Assembly: GCA_023079485.1 (NCBI GenBank)
Contig: CM041085.1
Location: forward strand, 92,763,115-92,827,114
From: Archilochus colubris
Lineage: Eukaryota; Chordata; Aves; Apodiformes; Trochilidae
Reading direction: 5' to 3'
DNA: 64,000 nucleotides
The notes under the pieces are model-generated. The model had not been told where the DNA came from. It was given only the letters and a program-made list of their open reading frames with translations, and made no database searches. The stretch's first letter is position 1. The number at the start of each line of letters is the position of its first letter. The position numbers and the translations under genes were made by a program. Shown piece by piece: positions 48,001-59,283 of the stretch.

Positions 48001-51000
48001 ATGGTGGTTACCCAGTTACCAACTTCTGGAGGCATGAAGGCCAATTTATATTTTTTCAGGTTGGTATAAAATAAACTTACATTATACAAGATAATTTCAA
48101 ACACTATTTTTTCAGATTGATTAAGGACAATTTAAGTGTCATTGAATATGACAAGGTCAACTGACCATAAGGAGAAAAACTTTGACAATGAGTGGGCAAG
48201 CTCCTAAGCAATTTCTTCTAATTCTGAAGTTAGTCCTGCTTGTGCAGAAGGTTGAGCTAGACCCACAAAGGTACCTTCCAACCTGAAGTAGACTATGTTA
48301 TTACAATTTTGCATCATATTATATTTTTTTATTGGCTCCTATGAATACCTGTTGATTTTGAAGCACTTTCCCTCAGATACATAAGAACCAATGGATCCTC
48401 AGGAAGTCAGAAAAGCCAAGTTAACCTTTTCTCCAAGGCACCACACTTAAGTGTGAGGCTATCTTAGAGCAGGAAGTGATTGTACCCAAGGGACTGCCTA
48501 TGGAAAATGCCATCCTGTGTATTATATGTAACTTCTATCTGGAAAACAGTCTGTGCAAGTGTTTAAATAATGGGCACTATTTCTGGAAGCTGCAGTCCTA
48601 GTGTAGTACCATAACCACTGAGCTGTCTCCTGTTTTTCAATCTTTCATTTACATGCAGGTTAAATAAAATTAATTCTAATGTTCTGATAAACATGCCTGA
48701 AGCGTGACAAAAATGGCAATGCTTGCAGGGACACTTTAGTCAGCCTGCAGAAGACCTTGTGGCTTCAACTGGGACTCTAATGTAGAGAGTCTCTTCTGCA
48801 CCTGAATGTGGTGCACTGGTTTTATGATTTCAGATCATTTCTACCTCGTCATCCTCCATATGATTTACCTTTGTTACTTGAGCTCTGATTAAATGTCTTA
48901 TTAAATACAAGGCATTAAATCAGACCATATGTGTGGTTTTGGCCTGTGCTACAAGTTCTGCTCCCTTAGGATAAATAATGAGGGTGCTTTTAACTTTAAT
49001 GTATCTTTTTAATGTCAACATATCTTAATTCCTTTCTAAAGTCCAAAGGAGCTCATGACCATCCACGTCCAGAAACAAAGCTAGAAGCAGAAGCAAGAAG
49101 ATCAGTCCAAAAAGCACAGACATCTTTTTCTCCATCTTCTCCAGGATTGAAACAAATCCGGGAGATTGAGGTAACTTATTACGGATCAATGAAATTATGG
49201 GGTCAGTGATCCCTGGATCAAGGCTTGGTGGAGGCTATCTGGGCTTTGAGTCCAGCTTTACACCTCTGTGTTCTGCTTCCCTATGATCAGGCCAAGAAGG
49301 GGCAGGGCTGCCCTAAGCATCCTGCTCTGGTCAGGATGCTCATCTAGTGCCAGTAACTGCTATCTGGGCCATCTTTAAGGTTGGTGGCAGCAGGGGCTTC
49401 CATCTATACTGGTTGAAGCTATACTACACCATGTATACAGGGAAGGTGAATGACCTCTGCCTGGTGTGTCCCTCTTACTTACTAGGTATACAGGAGGGCT
49501 TTGAAGGCAGAAGGGTGCTTTAAATTACTTATACAAGCACTGACATTAAAACTTCAGCTCTGCTGGGTGTGGAATCACTTGTGAAAGGACTTCCAGGGAT
49601 CCCATGGACTGCCATATGCCTGATGGAGGGAACAGGGCAGAGCTGGGGCTGCCTCCAGTGACCTTTGCAAAGGCTGTGCTACATGCAAAATGTATGCCAC
49701 CAGTCTTCACATGCAGATTATTTTTTGGTGTGCTAAAGATTGTGCAGCCTCCCCAACCTGGAGTTCAGGATAGTAAATAGTACCCATTCAGCTACATACA
49801 GAAGGGCTGGGTGGGGACACACTTCTTAAATGGATCACATGGGGAAGCAGGGGGATCCAGGAGCTCAAGAAGTGGATTAAAAGAGGGAACAGAGGAAGTT
49901 AAATCCATTTGAATGGAATATGAATTTACCTGGATACACGAGCATAAGCATAAGCAGCTGAGCCACCGTGTCAGTTTCCAACAAACACATAAACAACATT
50001 TTTTGTATCATTTGCTTAATTCTGTGCCAGTGAATACTAAAATAGTCCTCACCTAGGAAATACTACTGAGCCATGTGGATTTCTTCCTTTATACCTGAGC
50101 CTATTGGTCTTACTGAGGTAACATTTTTCTCTAGACATGTCTTTGTCTTTCTCTTCTTACAACATCTTCCTGGCATTTTTACTTTGAATTTGGTGGGAGT
50201 ATGAACAGACCAAAGGTGTCATAAACATCTAATTGCAGAGCCTGCTTTTCAGCTGGTCTGGCTCCATGCAGTCAGAGTGACACCATTTACCCACAGCTGG
50301 CTTTCCAATCCACAGCTCTCTGCCAGGACTTTCTTGGGAATAACCCATCATTATTTTTGTACTGCCAGCACAGTCTGTGATACAACTAACTTAGGAGTCT
50401 GATTTGATATGCAGCACTTGTGTCATTGAATCGCAAAAAGTCTTCTGAAAAGTTTCAATTTTAATGTGATCACAAGAGACCAGGGAGAAGAATGTTAGCA
50501 GAATATATGAGCCCAAAATAGAGCAAGTCATACATAGTATGTTTTCTCCGTGGTGTCAGTGGATCTTTAGCTGAAGGTGAGCTGCATCCTGTATCAGGTT
50601 CCTGGAACTTCTCATGGTGAGTGGAGAGCAGCTGAAATGAGCTTTGCTACTCTGGCAGTCAGCAAAATCAGTGTAATTAAATGGATACAGAAGCAGAATT
50701 GCAAAGAGAGACCTCTAAGTAATCATCAGCAATGATAGCATAGAATGAGTGTTCTGAAAAGAATAAAAGTTCACAAAATTATAAAGCAAGAATTAGGGCA
50801 ATTAAAGTTGTGAAATATCCAGAACAAAGACACAGAAGAATAATTCTTGTATGCTGCTCCTTCCTCAATTGAAAGGAAAAATTATCTGTTAGAAATAGAA
50901 GTCTTGAAAAGCTGAAACATAATATTATTGGAGTGAAAAATATCACTTCAAAAGAATCGGTTTAAAAAAATTATACTTAGCTTTTCCAAAGACCATAGGG

Positions 51001-51975
51001 GGAAAAAAATATTTTGTGTCAAATTTATTAGCATAATTTCATTCTTAAATGCTTCTTCAGAATACTCTGGAAGCAGACCTAAATGTGAGGTCTAAAAACT
51101 TTTCTAGTGTACAAAAGGCTTTGGGCAAAACCTGGTGAAACCAACCCAGATCCATCATGTGGCTGCCCTCTTTGGTTTGGCCCTGAAGCTGACAGACACT
51201 GCCATACAAGGAGGCTCTGCTATGACATCTGCTTCATTACCTGTATTAACTGGATGCATTCATGAGGGTCCAGTACAGGACAGGTTTTATTCCAGGCTGC
51301 TAAGCACACCTTATTTTACTAACCCACACCTTGTTTTACTAACCCACACCTTGCTTTCCCAAGTCTCTCACAGGTGCAATGCCGACACAGGAGGCTTTGC
51401 CTTTGCTTCTTTCCAAGCCAGGCACTTACATGATACCTGCCGATTTTGGGAGACATTTGAGCAAAATCTCCCAGGATCTGACGCTGAGCAGCTGCTCTGT
51501 GTGGCCTCCACACCCACAAGTGTCTGGTGAGGATGGAGGATGCAGAGAAGCGCTGACCTGGAACGGCACCCCCAGCACCCCCAGTACCCCCAGCACCCAG
51601 AGGCCTCGCAGCAGCCCTGCCGACCCCGCCACCGCCCTGCCCGGCACAGCCCCTTCCCCCCGGTGCTGCACTCACCCAGGCATCCAGCAGGTCCTGGCCC
51701 AGGAGAAGGGCGGCCCTGACCCCTTCCTTCCAATTGCTAGCCCTGCTGGGGATGAATCCTCTGAGGAGAAATCCCTCCTGGCTTACGGCCGCCCTCCACC
51801 ACCCTACCTCGTGCCCCCAGGGGGGCCCTGGCCTATGGCGGGGAGGACACAGCACCACTACCAGCTCCTGGAGCCCCTCAGGAGGAGGGAGAGAGGTGGA
51901 GGGGAAGGAGGGCACCGGATGGGTCTCAATTTGTGCACTGATGATGTGTTATTTAACCTATACCCCTTGCGGTGA
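44912..51975 (+). CDS. GCM1: GCM1, glial cells missing transcription factor 1 (complete, 5 coding exons)
   Basis: Join 44912-45010, 46800-47052, 47947-48059, 49042-49170 and 51364-51975: 1206 nt, 401 residues, all in phase. GCM proteins bind DNA (consensus near ATGCGGGT) through a zinc-containing GCM domain; in mammals GCM1 drives trophoblast fusion, and in other animals members act in nervous or parathyroid tissue. The GCM domain spans roughly residues 23-178: [97 protein letters not shown], with its conserved Cys and His residues. The rest is a proline- and serine-rich activation tail ending [11 protein letters not shown], like the mammalian DMLLNLCPLR end; this tail and the neighbour ELOVL5 favour GCM1 over GCM2. 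ATG 44912 is the first ATG of a frame open since 44663. Confidence 0.95.
45541..45590. repeat. 27-bp tandem duplication
   Basis: The 17-mer aggaattttaaccacgg occurs exactly at 45547-45563 and 45574-45590 in the first GCM1 coding intron. Confidence 0.85.
46096..46160. repeat. T-rich tract with three CCATTGAGTT units
   Basis: Runs of T alternate with the decamer ccattgagtt three times. A small tandem expansion in the first GCM1 coding intron. Confidence 0.8.
46800..47052 (+). CDS. GCM1: GCM1 coding exon 2 (residues 34-117, core of GCM domain)
   Basis: The acceptor ggtctctctgcag ends at 46799 and the donor gtgagt begins at 47053. It enters in phase 0 and leaves in phase 1. It encodes the DNA-contacting core, [18 protein letters not shown] through [13 protein letters not shown], nearly identical to mammalian GCM1 apart from a loop (GNDCSTWDG). 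Confidence 0.98.
47947..48059 (+). CDS. GCM1: GCM1 coding exon 3 (residues 118-155)
   Basis: The acceptor tctctgcttccag ends at 47946 and the donor gttggt begins at 48060. The split Arg118 codon is completed here. It encodes [20 protein letters not shown] and [14 protein letters not shown]. The pair CysCys at 120-121 differs from the Arg-Cys I recall for human. Confidence 0.97.
48200..48303 (+). mobile_element. Short CR1 3'-end fragment
   Basis: The phrases gaaggttgagctagacccac, aaggtaccttccaacctgaa and actatgttatta follow the CR1 3' UTR end (ggttggactagatgacc... ccttccaacc... attctatga). It lies in the GCM1 intron after exon 3. The left limit is uncertain. Confidence 0.55.
49042..49170 (+). 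CDS. GCM1: GCM1 coding exon 4 (residues 156-198)
   Basis: The acceptor attcctttctaaag ends at 49041 and the donor gtaact begins at 49171; phase 0 at both ends. It encodes [20 protein letters not shown], the end of the GCM domain with its last His residues, and the start of the variable region. The 43-residue length equals the matching human segment. Confidence 0.97.
49171..51363 (+). other. GCM1: GCM1 last intron
   Basis: About 2.2 kb with no recognisable repeat except the 20-bp tandem array at its very end (51305-51363), which carries the branch-point-like sites and the acceptor. Confidence 0.8.
51305..51363 (+). repeat. GCM1: Three-unit 20-bp tandem repeat carrying branch points and acceptor
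   Basis: Units 51305-51324, 51325-51344 and 51345-51363 share CACACCTT..TTT. The first two contain an exact TACTAAC (51317-51323 and 51337-51343), the strongest branch-point sequence known. In the third the pattern turns into the pyrimidine tract ccttgctttcccaag that ends in the acceptor AG. The branch A at 51342 is 21 nt from the AG and the one at 51322 is 41 nt, both normal distances. Confidence 0.8.
51364..51975 (+). CDS. GCM1: GCM1 last coding exon (residues 199-401 and stop)
   Basis: Start chosen at 51364: the AAG acceptor is the first AG after the TACTAAC sites, keeps phase 0, and gives [14 protein letters not shown], which lines up with human SLPGETQSQGSLPL at the same exon start. Later PGTY matches human PGSY. 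Alternatives in the same frame are 51391 and 51418. It encodes the activation region: Pro/Ser-rich, with a TPS triple repeat (267-275), [11 protein letters not shown], a basic-Gly stretch and the conserved end [17 protein letters not shown]; stop TGA 51973-51975. It is about 40 residues shorter than the human counterpart and strongly GC-rich compared with the rest of the gene. Confidence 0.88.
   Translation, partial: SLTGAMPTQEALPLLLSKPGTYMIPADFGRHLSKISQDLTLSSCSVWPPHPQVSGEDGGCREALTWNGTPSTPSTPSTQRPRSSPADPATALPGTAPSPRCCTHPGIQQVLAQEKGGPDPFLPIASPAGDESSEEKSLLAYGRPPPPYLVPPGGPWPMAGRTQHHYQLLEPLRRRERGGGEGGHRMGLNLCTDDVLFNLYPLR
51568..51594 (+). repeat. GCM1: In-frame 9-bp minisatellite coding TPS x3
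   Basis: Three units of ACCCCCAG(C/T) encode Thr-Pro-Ser repeats within the activation tail. They are likely to vary in copy number between individuals or species. Confidence 0.9.
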
Positions 51976-52195
51976 CTGGGTTTAAATGTCCCCTTTCCCC
52001 CTTCCTCTGGCAACAGGTCCACTTTTCCAACCCTCTTGCAACAGGGATGTGAAAGTGCTTCCACACTGCTTCCCTCTTTAGCTCCTCTTCCAGGACTCAG
52101 AAGAGGCTTTCATACACAAAGACTTGTCTTCTTTTTTTAAACTGTTACACTTCCCCACTGTTTCATTAATTCAATAAAAGGTATCAGCTCCTCTT
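51976..52195 (+). other. GCM1: GCM1 3' UTR
   Basis: Short UTR after the stop codon, ending after the AATAAA at 52173. The true cleavage site, expected 10-30 nt later, is inferred. Confidence 0.65.
52173..52178 (+). promoter_or_regulatory. GCM1: GCM1 poly(A) signal AATAAA
   Basis: An exact signal about 200 nt after the stop codon. Longer transcripts remain possible, but the next 250 bp run into a CR1 copy. Confidence 0.65.
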
Positions 52196-52424
52196 ACAGA
52201 TGACCTTGCTGCCATTCTTGTTTGGAAGCATTTTATTGCCCCTTGATATTCAGGTTGTTCAAGGATGCTGGGACTGCGGAGGGTGCAGATGGATGACCTC
52301 AAGGACCACAGCTCTCATGTGTGACCCTTTGCACTCTTCCAGCTTCTTTGGGCAGTGATCCAAGTCCATCCACTGCATGAGCCCTGCTGATCTATTATAC
52401 AGAATCTCCACAGAACTCCTCTTT

Positions 52425-53050
52425 GTATTGGAGAGGATCTTAAAAAATCATCTGGTCCAACGCCTTTGCCATGGACAGGGACATTCTTCATTAGATCAGG
52501 TTGCTCAAAGTCCCATCTGACCTGAGCAACTTGAGGCATCCACAGATTCTCTGGGCAACCTGTTCTACTGTTTTGCCAAAAATTTGCTCCTCAAATCCAA
52601 TTTAAACTTACCCCTTTTGAGTTTTAAACCATTGCCCCTTGTCCTCTTGCTACAGGCCCTAGTTGGTCGTTATCTTTTTTATGTTCTTATATTCTTCATA
52701 TATCAAAAGATTGCAGTAACATCTCCCTGGAGCCATCTCTTCTCCAGGCTGAACAACGCCACCTCTCTCAGCCTTCTTTCTTGAGAGGTTCTCCATCCAG
52801 TGCTATGATCATCTACATTGCCTTTCTCTGGACTCGCTCCATCAGGTCCATGCCTGTCTTGTGTTTGGGGCCTAGGCCTGGACACATTAATCCAGGTGGG
52901 ATCACCTCCCTTGACCTGCTGGTCACACTTCTTTTGATGTAGCCCAGAATTCAATGAACTTTCTGGGCTGCAAGTGCACACTGCTGGCTCATGTCTAATT
53001 TTTCATCTACCGGGATCACTAAGACCTTCCCAGCAGGGCTGAACCCAGTT
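52425..53050 (-). mobile_element. CR1 LINE, 3' portion (about 0.6 kb)
   Basis: The + strand is the complement of a CR1 3' end: atcatctggtccaac, gccatggacagggaca, caggttgctcaaagtcccat, tctgggcaacctgttct, ctccctggagccatctcttc, then ctggactcgctccatcaggt and gaccccctc-type blocks up to ctgggctgcaagtgcaca. On the minus strand the ORF2 end is broken by stops. It lies 230 bp past the GCM1 poly(A) signal. Confidence 0.9.
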
Positions 53051-56000
53051 TTACACTTTCATATATTCAAGGTGCCTTTCTGTTTTTTCCATCCACTTTT
53101 CATTTCTTTCATTGCAGACTGTAACAAATCCTTCGGCATCCTTCCCATATACCACCCCCTTTTCTGACCACCACCATAAGCTATATTTCCACAGGAGCTA
53201 TCAGTACCCAACATTTGTTTAAAAAAGTAGGGTGATAAATATGAATTTCCTTGCCTGAATTTAATGCCCAGTTCAGAGGCCTTTGGCAATGGTTCCTTGT
53301 TTTCCCATAACTCATATCTGCATGACTTTCCTTCATGATTAGTGTCTGCTGCTCCCTTGGAATGGGTTTCAGGGGCCATGGGTCCTCACTCTGCAGAGGA
53401 GGTGCTGACGCACATTCCTGCTGCCATCTCTGCAAGGAAGAGCTGAGGAATGTCATGTCTGGAGCCACTTTTCTTGTCTGGTTCCTTTAATCACCATGAA
53501 GGTGAAGAGCCTTGGCTCCACGGGCTGCCCAGCTGACAATCCTAACCATGCCCTGTCCTGCCTGCAGAGTAAGCCAGGCCCCACAGTCTGGGGCAAAACA
53601 AACTTTTTATTGGGATGAGTCTGGGAGGACAGTATTACAAAACAAGTGGCAATTACAGTTTCACAGCACCTCAGACTGTGGTGTATCTTGTATCCATCAA
53701 GCAAGTTCTGTTATCATTTGTCAGTTTTGGGGTTTTTTGCTCATTTTTGATTTTTTATATTCCCTCTTTTTTTGGAAAAGACTTTAGAATATATTAGTCA
53801 CTGGGGAAACCACTCTCACTGAGAAACATTTACAAGACAAGAACAACTTATATTCATAGAGTGTTTCAAAATGTTTATTGCAATTTGTGAAACTGGGGAG
53901 CTGTATTTATTTGTTTTTTTTTTTGTAGAAAAAACCTAAATGTAGATCACAAAATGACAATTCACTGCTGTACGTGAAGGTCAGTTTCCCAACCTTTTAT
54001 TTAGCCTGTTTTCTGATGACTCTTTGGATCAGTTCTCCTTTGGAGAAGGAAACTTTGATCAAGGCTAATAACCTCCACTTCTAAGACAGAAAATAAAAAA
54101 TCAGTAAGAGCTGGAAGTGCTTGTGCTTCTGTAACTGAGCTGCAGGATGAGGGACAGACAGATCCCTCAGTCCTGCATGTCCCATAGCTGAGATTCCTCT
54201 GCTACTGTCAAACCAGTCACATCAACAAACCAACACACAGAGCATGGACCCTACCTGCTACCATCCTGCTCTGCCTCATCTCACCTTTCTTCTGAGTTTG
54301 TTACCTCTTTGCTGCATCATTCCCAGCAGTGCCTTTCAGCACTGGTGAAACATAGATGTGTGTCTGGGAAGGTACTCAGATGCTGTTCCTGCAACAAAGT
54401 TCCCTTTACACCCACCAACCCCTTCCCCTGTTTTTGGAAACTTCCAAAAAAGGGGATTTGTTAACTGATCCCATAAACCATTCCACAGCTTCACCAGCCA
54501 TGAAGCCCAGCTCTTCTGATTATCTTTTCTGTGCATCAACCATTTCTTCAGTCCTTTGAAGGTGGGTAGCTCCCAGTTACTGAGTTTCACAGGTTTCCTA
54601 ATTACTTCCTATTACTACCAAATCTCCCTAAAGACAATTACTGCCAAACCTGTCTTCCTGCCTAGGAAGCAGGGAGCTTCTGTTTGATTTTAAGTCTGAG
54701 CCCAAGGGCTTCCAAACCAAAAACTATTCCTGCAAGCACAACTCCACTCAGCACCTATGTGGCATAGGAGGGCTGTGTCTTATTGCAGATCCTGTGGCCA
54801 TAACCCTATACACCCAGGATTATCCCACTGTTTTGGGGGGCCTCCAAGCCCCATCCATGTGTCATTCATTTCACTCAGTATGTTTCCAGAGAAACGTATT
54901 TCAGGTTCAAGGAGGACAGGTGTTACTCCTTCTTAAAAAGGAGGAAACTAAGACTTTATTATTATTATTAAGGCTAAAAACAAAAAAGTTTTCCAGATGT
55001 ACAAGCTACCAGGGTCAGTTTGACCTTTTCATGCTGCTGCAGTGATTTCTGTGCTGGCAGCAGCTCCCTCCACTTTTGGTACAATCAGCACAGTGGGTCA
55101 GTGTAATGCCAAATTTATACCTGTTTGGCTTAAAATATGAAAATACCAATGGCAGCTCTGACCTTTTTGTGACTTTCACAAAAAGTACTTTTACAACAAA
55201 TTTGGGATATGTGAAGAGAAACAGAAGCTTTAAGCCTCTTTAAACAGCTGCAGTGTGTTGTGTCCAACCGGGAGGTGATAAGAATCAGACATGAAAGGTG
55301 GCACTAGATGCACTATCCTCCACAGTTCTAAGAAAATGTACTAAACACTGAGGTTATCCACGGTAGCTTCAGGAAGAAATATCAACTGATACATGAGGAT
55401 TCACCTATAGGAAACTTTGTAACCTTATTCTCTGCTGCAGAAAATGTTTTTCTGTAAGGCACAGGTGCAGTAAAATATCAGGAAGGCAGCAGAGATGCAA
55501 GGAGGTCAAGATGTGGATGATTACACAGGCAAAATGTTTTGTTCTGGCTTATCAGTGTTTCAGATGGCTGTAGCTACTGCCAAAGCTTAAGCAAACATCC
55601 CTACATGGTATGGATGATCTACATTTGCTTCTTTCCCAAGGTCTTAGCACCGACCTCAGTATTTAAGGGGTAATTCTTTGGGAGTAATCCTTGCATTTGC
55701 ACCAAAGTGAATAGTTTTATATATAATGGCTCCTCTAAAGTCATCAGAGCACTGCAGCAACATTGGTCAGAATGATACATTAGCCAGACAGAAACACAGC
55801 TTTTGTGGTATTTTATTTTTTGGTTTGTTGGTTTGGTTTTTTCTTGTTTTTTTCTTTTCTTTTTTTTTTTTTTTTTTGACTCATGAAACTGGACACTTTC
55901 TATTTTTTTTTTTAATGTATTTATCCCCAGAATATCATTACGAGAAAGGGGGATTGCTTTTGTATTAGTCATGCCAACAGGGAGATGAGAAAGTAGAACA

Positions 56001-56929
56001 GGAATTTGACCCACATCTCACCAGCCCTGGGCACATACTCTGCCCCGGTTCTTTTGGCCTTCCTTTCCCTGGGGCCTCTACCTTTGCATGTGAAGAGAAT
56101 TTCAGCTCAGACTACACACAGCCAAATGTTTTCATTTTCAACCCATTGTACAAAGCCCCTGCCCTTTGACAGTCTGAGGCTATAAACTGTTTTATAGAAA
56201 CTACAAGGTTGAGGACTATTTTCTGAAAAATGGTCCTAAATGCATTCTCTATATTTTAAACAAAATAAGTGTGTCAAACTGCTGTTGGTAGAGAGGACTT
56301 CAGCTCAGGAAGTTTTAGGGGATACACTCCAAGTAATTGCAGAAACCTTTTCTTTCCTTTTGGCCTTTGGGAAGTTTATTAATCTGTGATCATAACTCCT
56401 GGAAATTTTGCTCGGCATCCCCTCCACTTGGTCATTCTTGGGATTTTTTAAGTAATTGCAATCAAGGAGTCAGAATTTGACGGTCTAATGTATTTTATTT
56501 CATGGCAAGCAAAACATAGAAGTGGCTGCTGTGGTGGATATCAGTGGGGATATGGTCTGTTTATGCCAGGAACTGGGTTTACTTGGCAGGGTAGTGACTG
56601 GTGTGAACACCTAGACGGGCAGAGGAGAATGGGAAGGTATCACAGTTTATTTAAGAAATAAAAATGAAGGAAGTCTGCTGGTGTCAGAGTAAAAATAGGT
56701 GCATTTAGTAATCAAAGAAGACCATGAATAAGATATTAACATTGCACATTTGAACAATCTGAGCAGTTTTTACCTAAATCTGGTACAAGCTATGCAGACT
56801 GGCCCAATCTCAATACAGTACCTCTTTCTCCCTGAGCTGCTGCAGCCTCCAGACACTATGGATTTTCTGTTTTTCACAAGGTAAACTTCATCCACACCTC
56901 TAACCTCCTGGAGCAAGAAGGACTCACCA
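53051..56929. other. Intergenic, no gene seen
   Basis: In mammals FBXO9 follows GCM1 on the opposite strand. I looked on the minus strand for its conserved C-terminal exons and saw none. Only a short (TTA)n run near 54956 and the T-rich tract at 55811 stand out. Confidence 0.65.
55811..55913. repeat. T-rich low-complexity tract
   Basis: It includes an 18-base T run at 55860-55877 and a second T run near 55902. No retroelement body adjoins it, so I cannot call it a poly(A) tail of an insertion. Confidence 0.8.
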
Positions 56930-56940
56930 GGGTACGGGAC

Positions 56941-57445
56941 AGAAGAACCAGGGTAGGGAGCACTTAAACAAACTTGACATGCTTAAGTCTATAGGCTTTG
57001 ATGGGATGAACCCATAAGTGCTGAGGGAGCTGGCAGGCATTGTGAGGCCACCTTGATAATCTCTGAAAGGTCATAGTGATCGGGAGAGTTTCCTGAACAC
57101 GGGGAGAATGGAATGTCTGTCCTGTGTTCAAGAAGAACAAGAAGGTAGACCTGGAGAACTACAGGCTGGGCAGACCTACCTCAAAATCTGCAAACTTGAT
57201 GGAGAAAATCCTCCTGGAAACTTTGCAAACACATGAAAGACTAAGAAGTGCTTGGGAGCACTTGGATTTGTGAAAAGAAAATGATGTTTAGCCAATTTGA
57301 TAGCCTTCTATAATGAGATGAGTGGCTTGGTGAATGAGGGGAGAGCAGTGGATGTTTTCTATCTTGGTTTTCAGCACGGTCTTCCATAATGTCTTCACAG
57401 AGACTTTGATGAAGTATGGTCTTGCTAAACAGGCAGTGAGGTGGA
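56941..57445 (+). mobile_element. CR1 LINE, reverse-transcriptase fragment
   Basis: The + strand follows the central CR1 ORF2: gggatgaacccataagtgct then gagggagctggcag, aagaacaagaaggtagacct, gagaactacaggctgggcag, tgatagccttctataatgag and gcagtggatgttttctatct. It has many stops and lacks both ends. Confidence 0.75.
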
Positions 57446-59283
57446 ATGAAACTGCAGTTATTCTGTGATTCTGGTAACATCTTGGGTCAGCCATAACTGT
57501 TTTCATACCAGATGCTTCTGTTTGCATTAGATGTAAACTGTGAGGCACACTTGGAAAGTCAACCGAAGGTCTGACATGCTAGGAGCACCTTGAGAGTGCT
57601 GGACAGGGCCTTTGTGCAGACAGCAGCATCAGCAATCTGATGCCACAAGAATCCTTTGCTCTCCTTGTTGCGTTATTTGATTTATGTCAGCAAGGTGAGA
57701 TGATCTCCTGTATGGAAAGTAGTTCCTGAGGCACAGATAGTCTCTTTGGATTACAGGGCAGGCCAGGAAGGTCTTTGGCCAGCTTTTCACTCTGAGCTCA
57801 TTCCTTCTGTTTCCAGTTAGTAACTGAGCAAGTAAAATTACCCTGGAGGGTTTGTCTCAGATGAGGGTTTTCATTTCTCAAAGCTAGTTATGTTAAGATT
57901 TGAATTTCACAACATTTGGCAATTGTATCAGCAGTGATGTGGTTTAAGTCTTGTTACCAAAGGTTTCCCAGTCTTTGTCTCTTCTAAAGACAGACAGTCA
58001 TAAATAACACAAACCACAGCACCAGAGCATCCTCTTCACTTGTTGCTTTCTGTGCCTAGTGGAAACTTAAGCAAAGGCCAAAGCCATACAGCAACTGGGC
58101 ATCCAGCTCCTTTTTGCTCCCAGAGAAGACAGGAAATGTCTGTGGCAGAACCAGGTGCCTTCTCACTTAGTCCCCAGCAGAATGTCCCCAGCAGGACACA
58201 GCAGGAACTGGCTGGTGGGGCCTTCTCCTGTCCCAAAAGCCAGGGTAAAACCATGATGCTCTCTCCGTGTCTGCAGCCTCTCCCCTGGCCCTTGTAGGTG
58301 GTGACATGAGCTGGTGTCATCCCAACCTTACTCTGGACTCAAGCACCTACAGCAATGAGTGACAGATGCCACATGAACAGCTGTGTCCATCCTAATGTCT
58401 GTGGATAGTGTAAACTCTGGGTAGGGTGACAAGCTGTTTGCTAGACATCCAGAATTCCTCAATGCTCAAGTCAGAGGAAAGACAGGAGGAACCCATGATC
58501 TTCAGCCCAGCTAGAAGTGTTCCTGGGCACAGAAGAGTCACAAGAGGGGATCAGTCTACAGCAAAAGCAGCAATAAATTTCAGGGGAGAGAAGGTGTGGT
58601 TCATGTTCATTGCCTCTGGACTTCCTTGATTTGCCAACAAGACAACTCAACACTAGGAATGGGCAGGGGAAGGTCTTTCCCTCCAGTTCAAGTGAGATAT
58701 GTACTGGGTGCATTATTCTTTTATAGCTCATTAATTAATAATAATTGTACAGCTAATTTAACAAGGGTTCTGGTGTGATTTGATGAGCTCTAACTTAACA
58801 GAAGCACTCAGACAAGTGCTTCATTGCAATGGTATTAAAACTCTTGCCATGCACCAGCCTACTCCCATGAGCTGCCAGAAAATGCTCCTTCAATGATACT
58901 ATCTCATGTATAGCTTACTCCTGCTTTCCTCCAGCCTGACCTTGTTAAATCACCATGTTCACTGTTAATTCCTTCACACACAGCAGCACTACCAAATGTA
59001 GGGTTTCATCTTCAGCAAGATCAAACTATTTTTCAGAAGCATGATTTGCTTGAGAAGTCCCTTCAAAAACTTGGCTGTAGCCTTCTTGCAGTGTGGCTGT
59101 GAGCTCCACCACCCAGACTGCCAGGTTGTGGCCCCAGCTGCTGGAGGGAGGGAGCACTGCTCCTTGGCAAGCAGCAGCTGGGCTGCAGTGACTTGGGCTA
59201 AATGCTGAGGTTGCAGACCCTCAGTACAGCAGAGATGAGGCATCTTGCTGCCAATAGATAGCACTCAGCCTCCCCACCAGGAT
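57446..59283. other. Intergenic, no gene seen
   Basis: No recognisable element. Short overlapping open frames near 58036-58320 and 58426-58778 have no recognisable similarity. Confidence 0.65.

Noticed and set aside
51374..51418. Alternative acceptors for the last GCM1 exon (after cacag at 51373, acacag at 51390, ttccaag at 51417)
   Set aside because: 51374 breaks the frame. 51391 and 51418 keep it but lie after the first AG downstream of the branch sites and lose the [14 protein letters not shown] match.
51135..51530. 131-codon + strand open frame overlapping the start of the last GCM1 exon
   Set aside because: It runs in another frame through the intron end and its tandem repeat, and has no GCM1 similarity. 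The correct frame is the one ending in LFNLYPLR.
51319..51915. 198-codon open frame on the minus strand over the last GCM1 exon, plus shorter ones in the same place
   Set aside because: It is the antisense shadow of a GC-rich exon. Its sequence is Gly/Ala/Arg-rich and resembles no family, while the + strand frame carries the GCM1 C-terminus.
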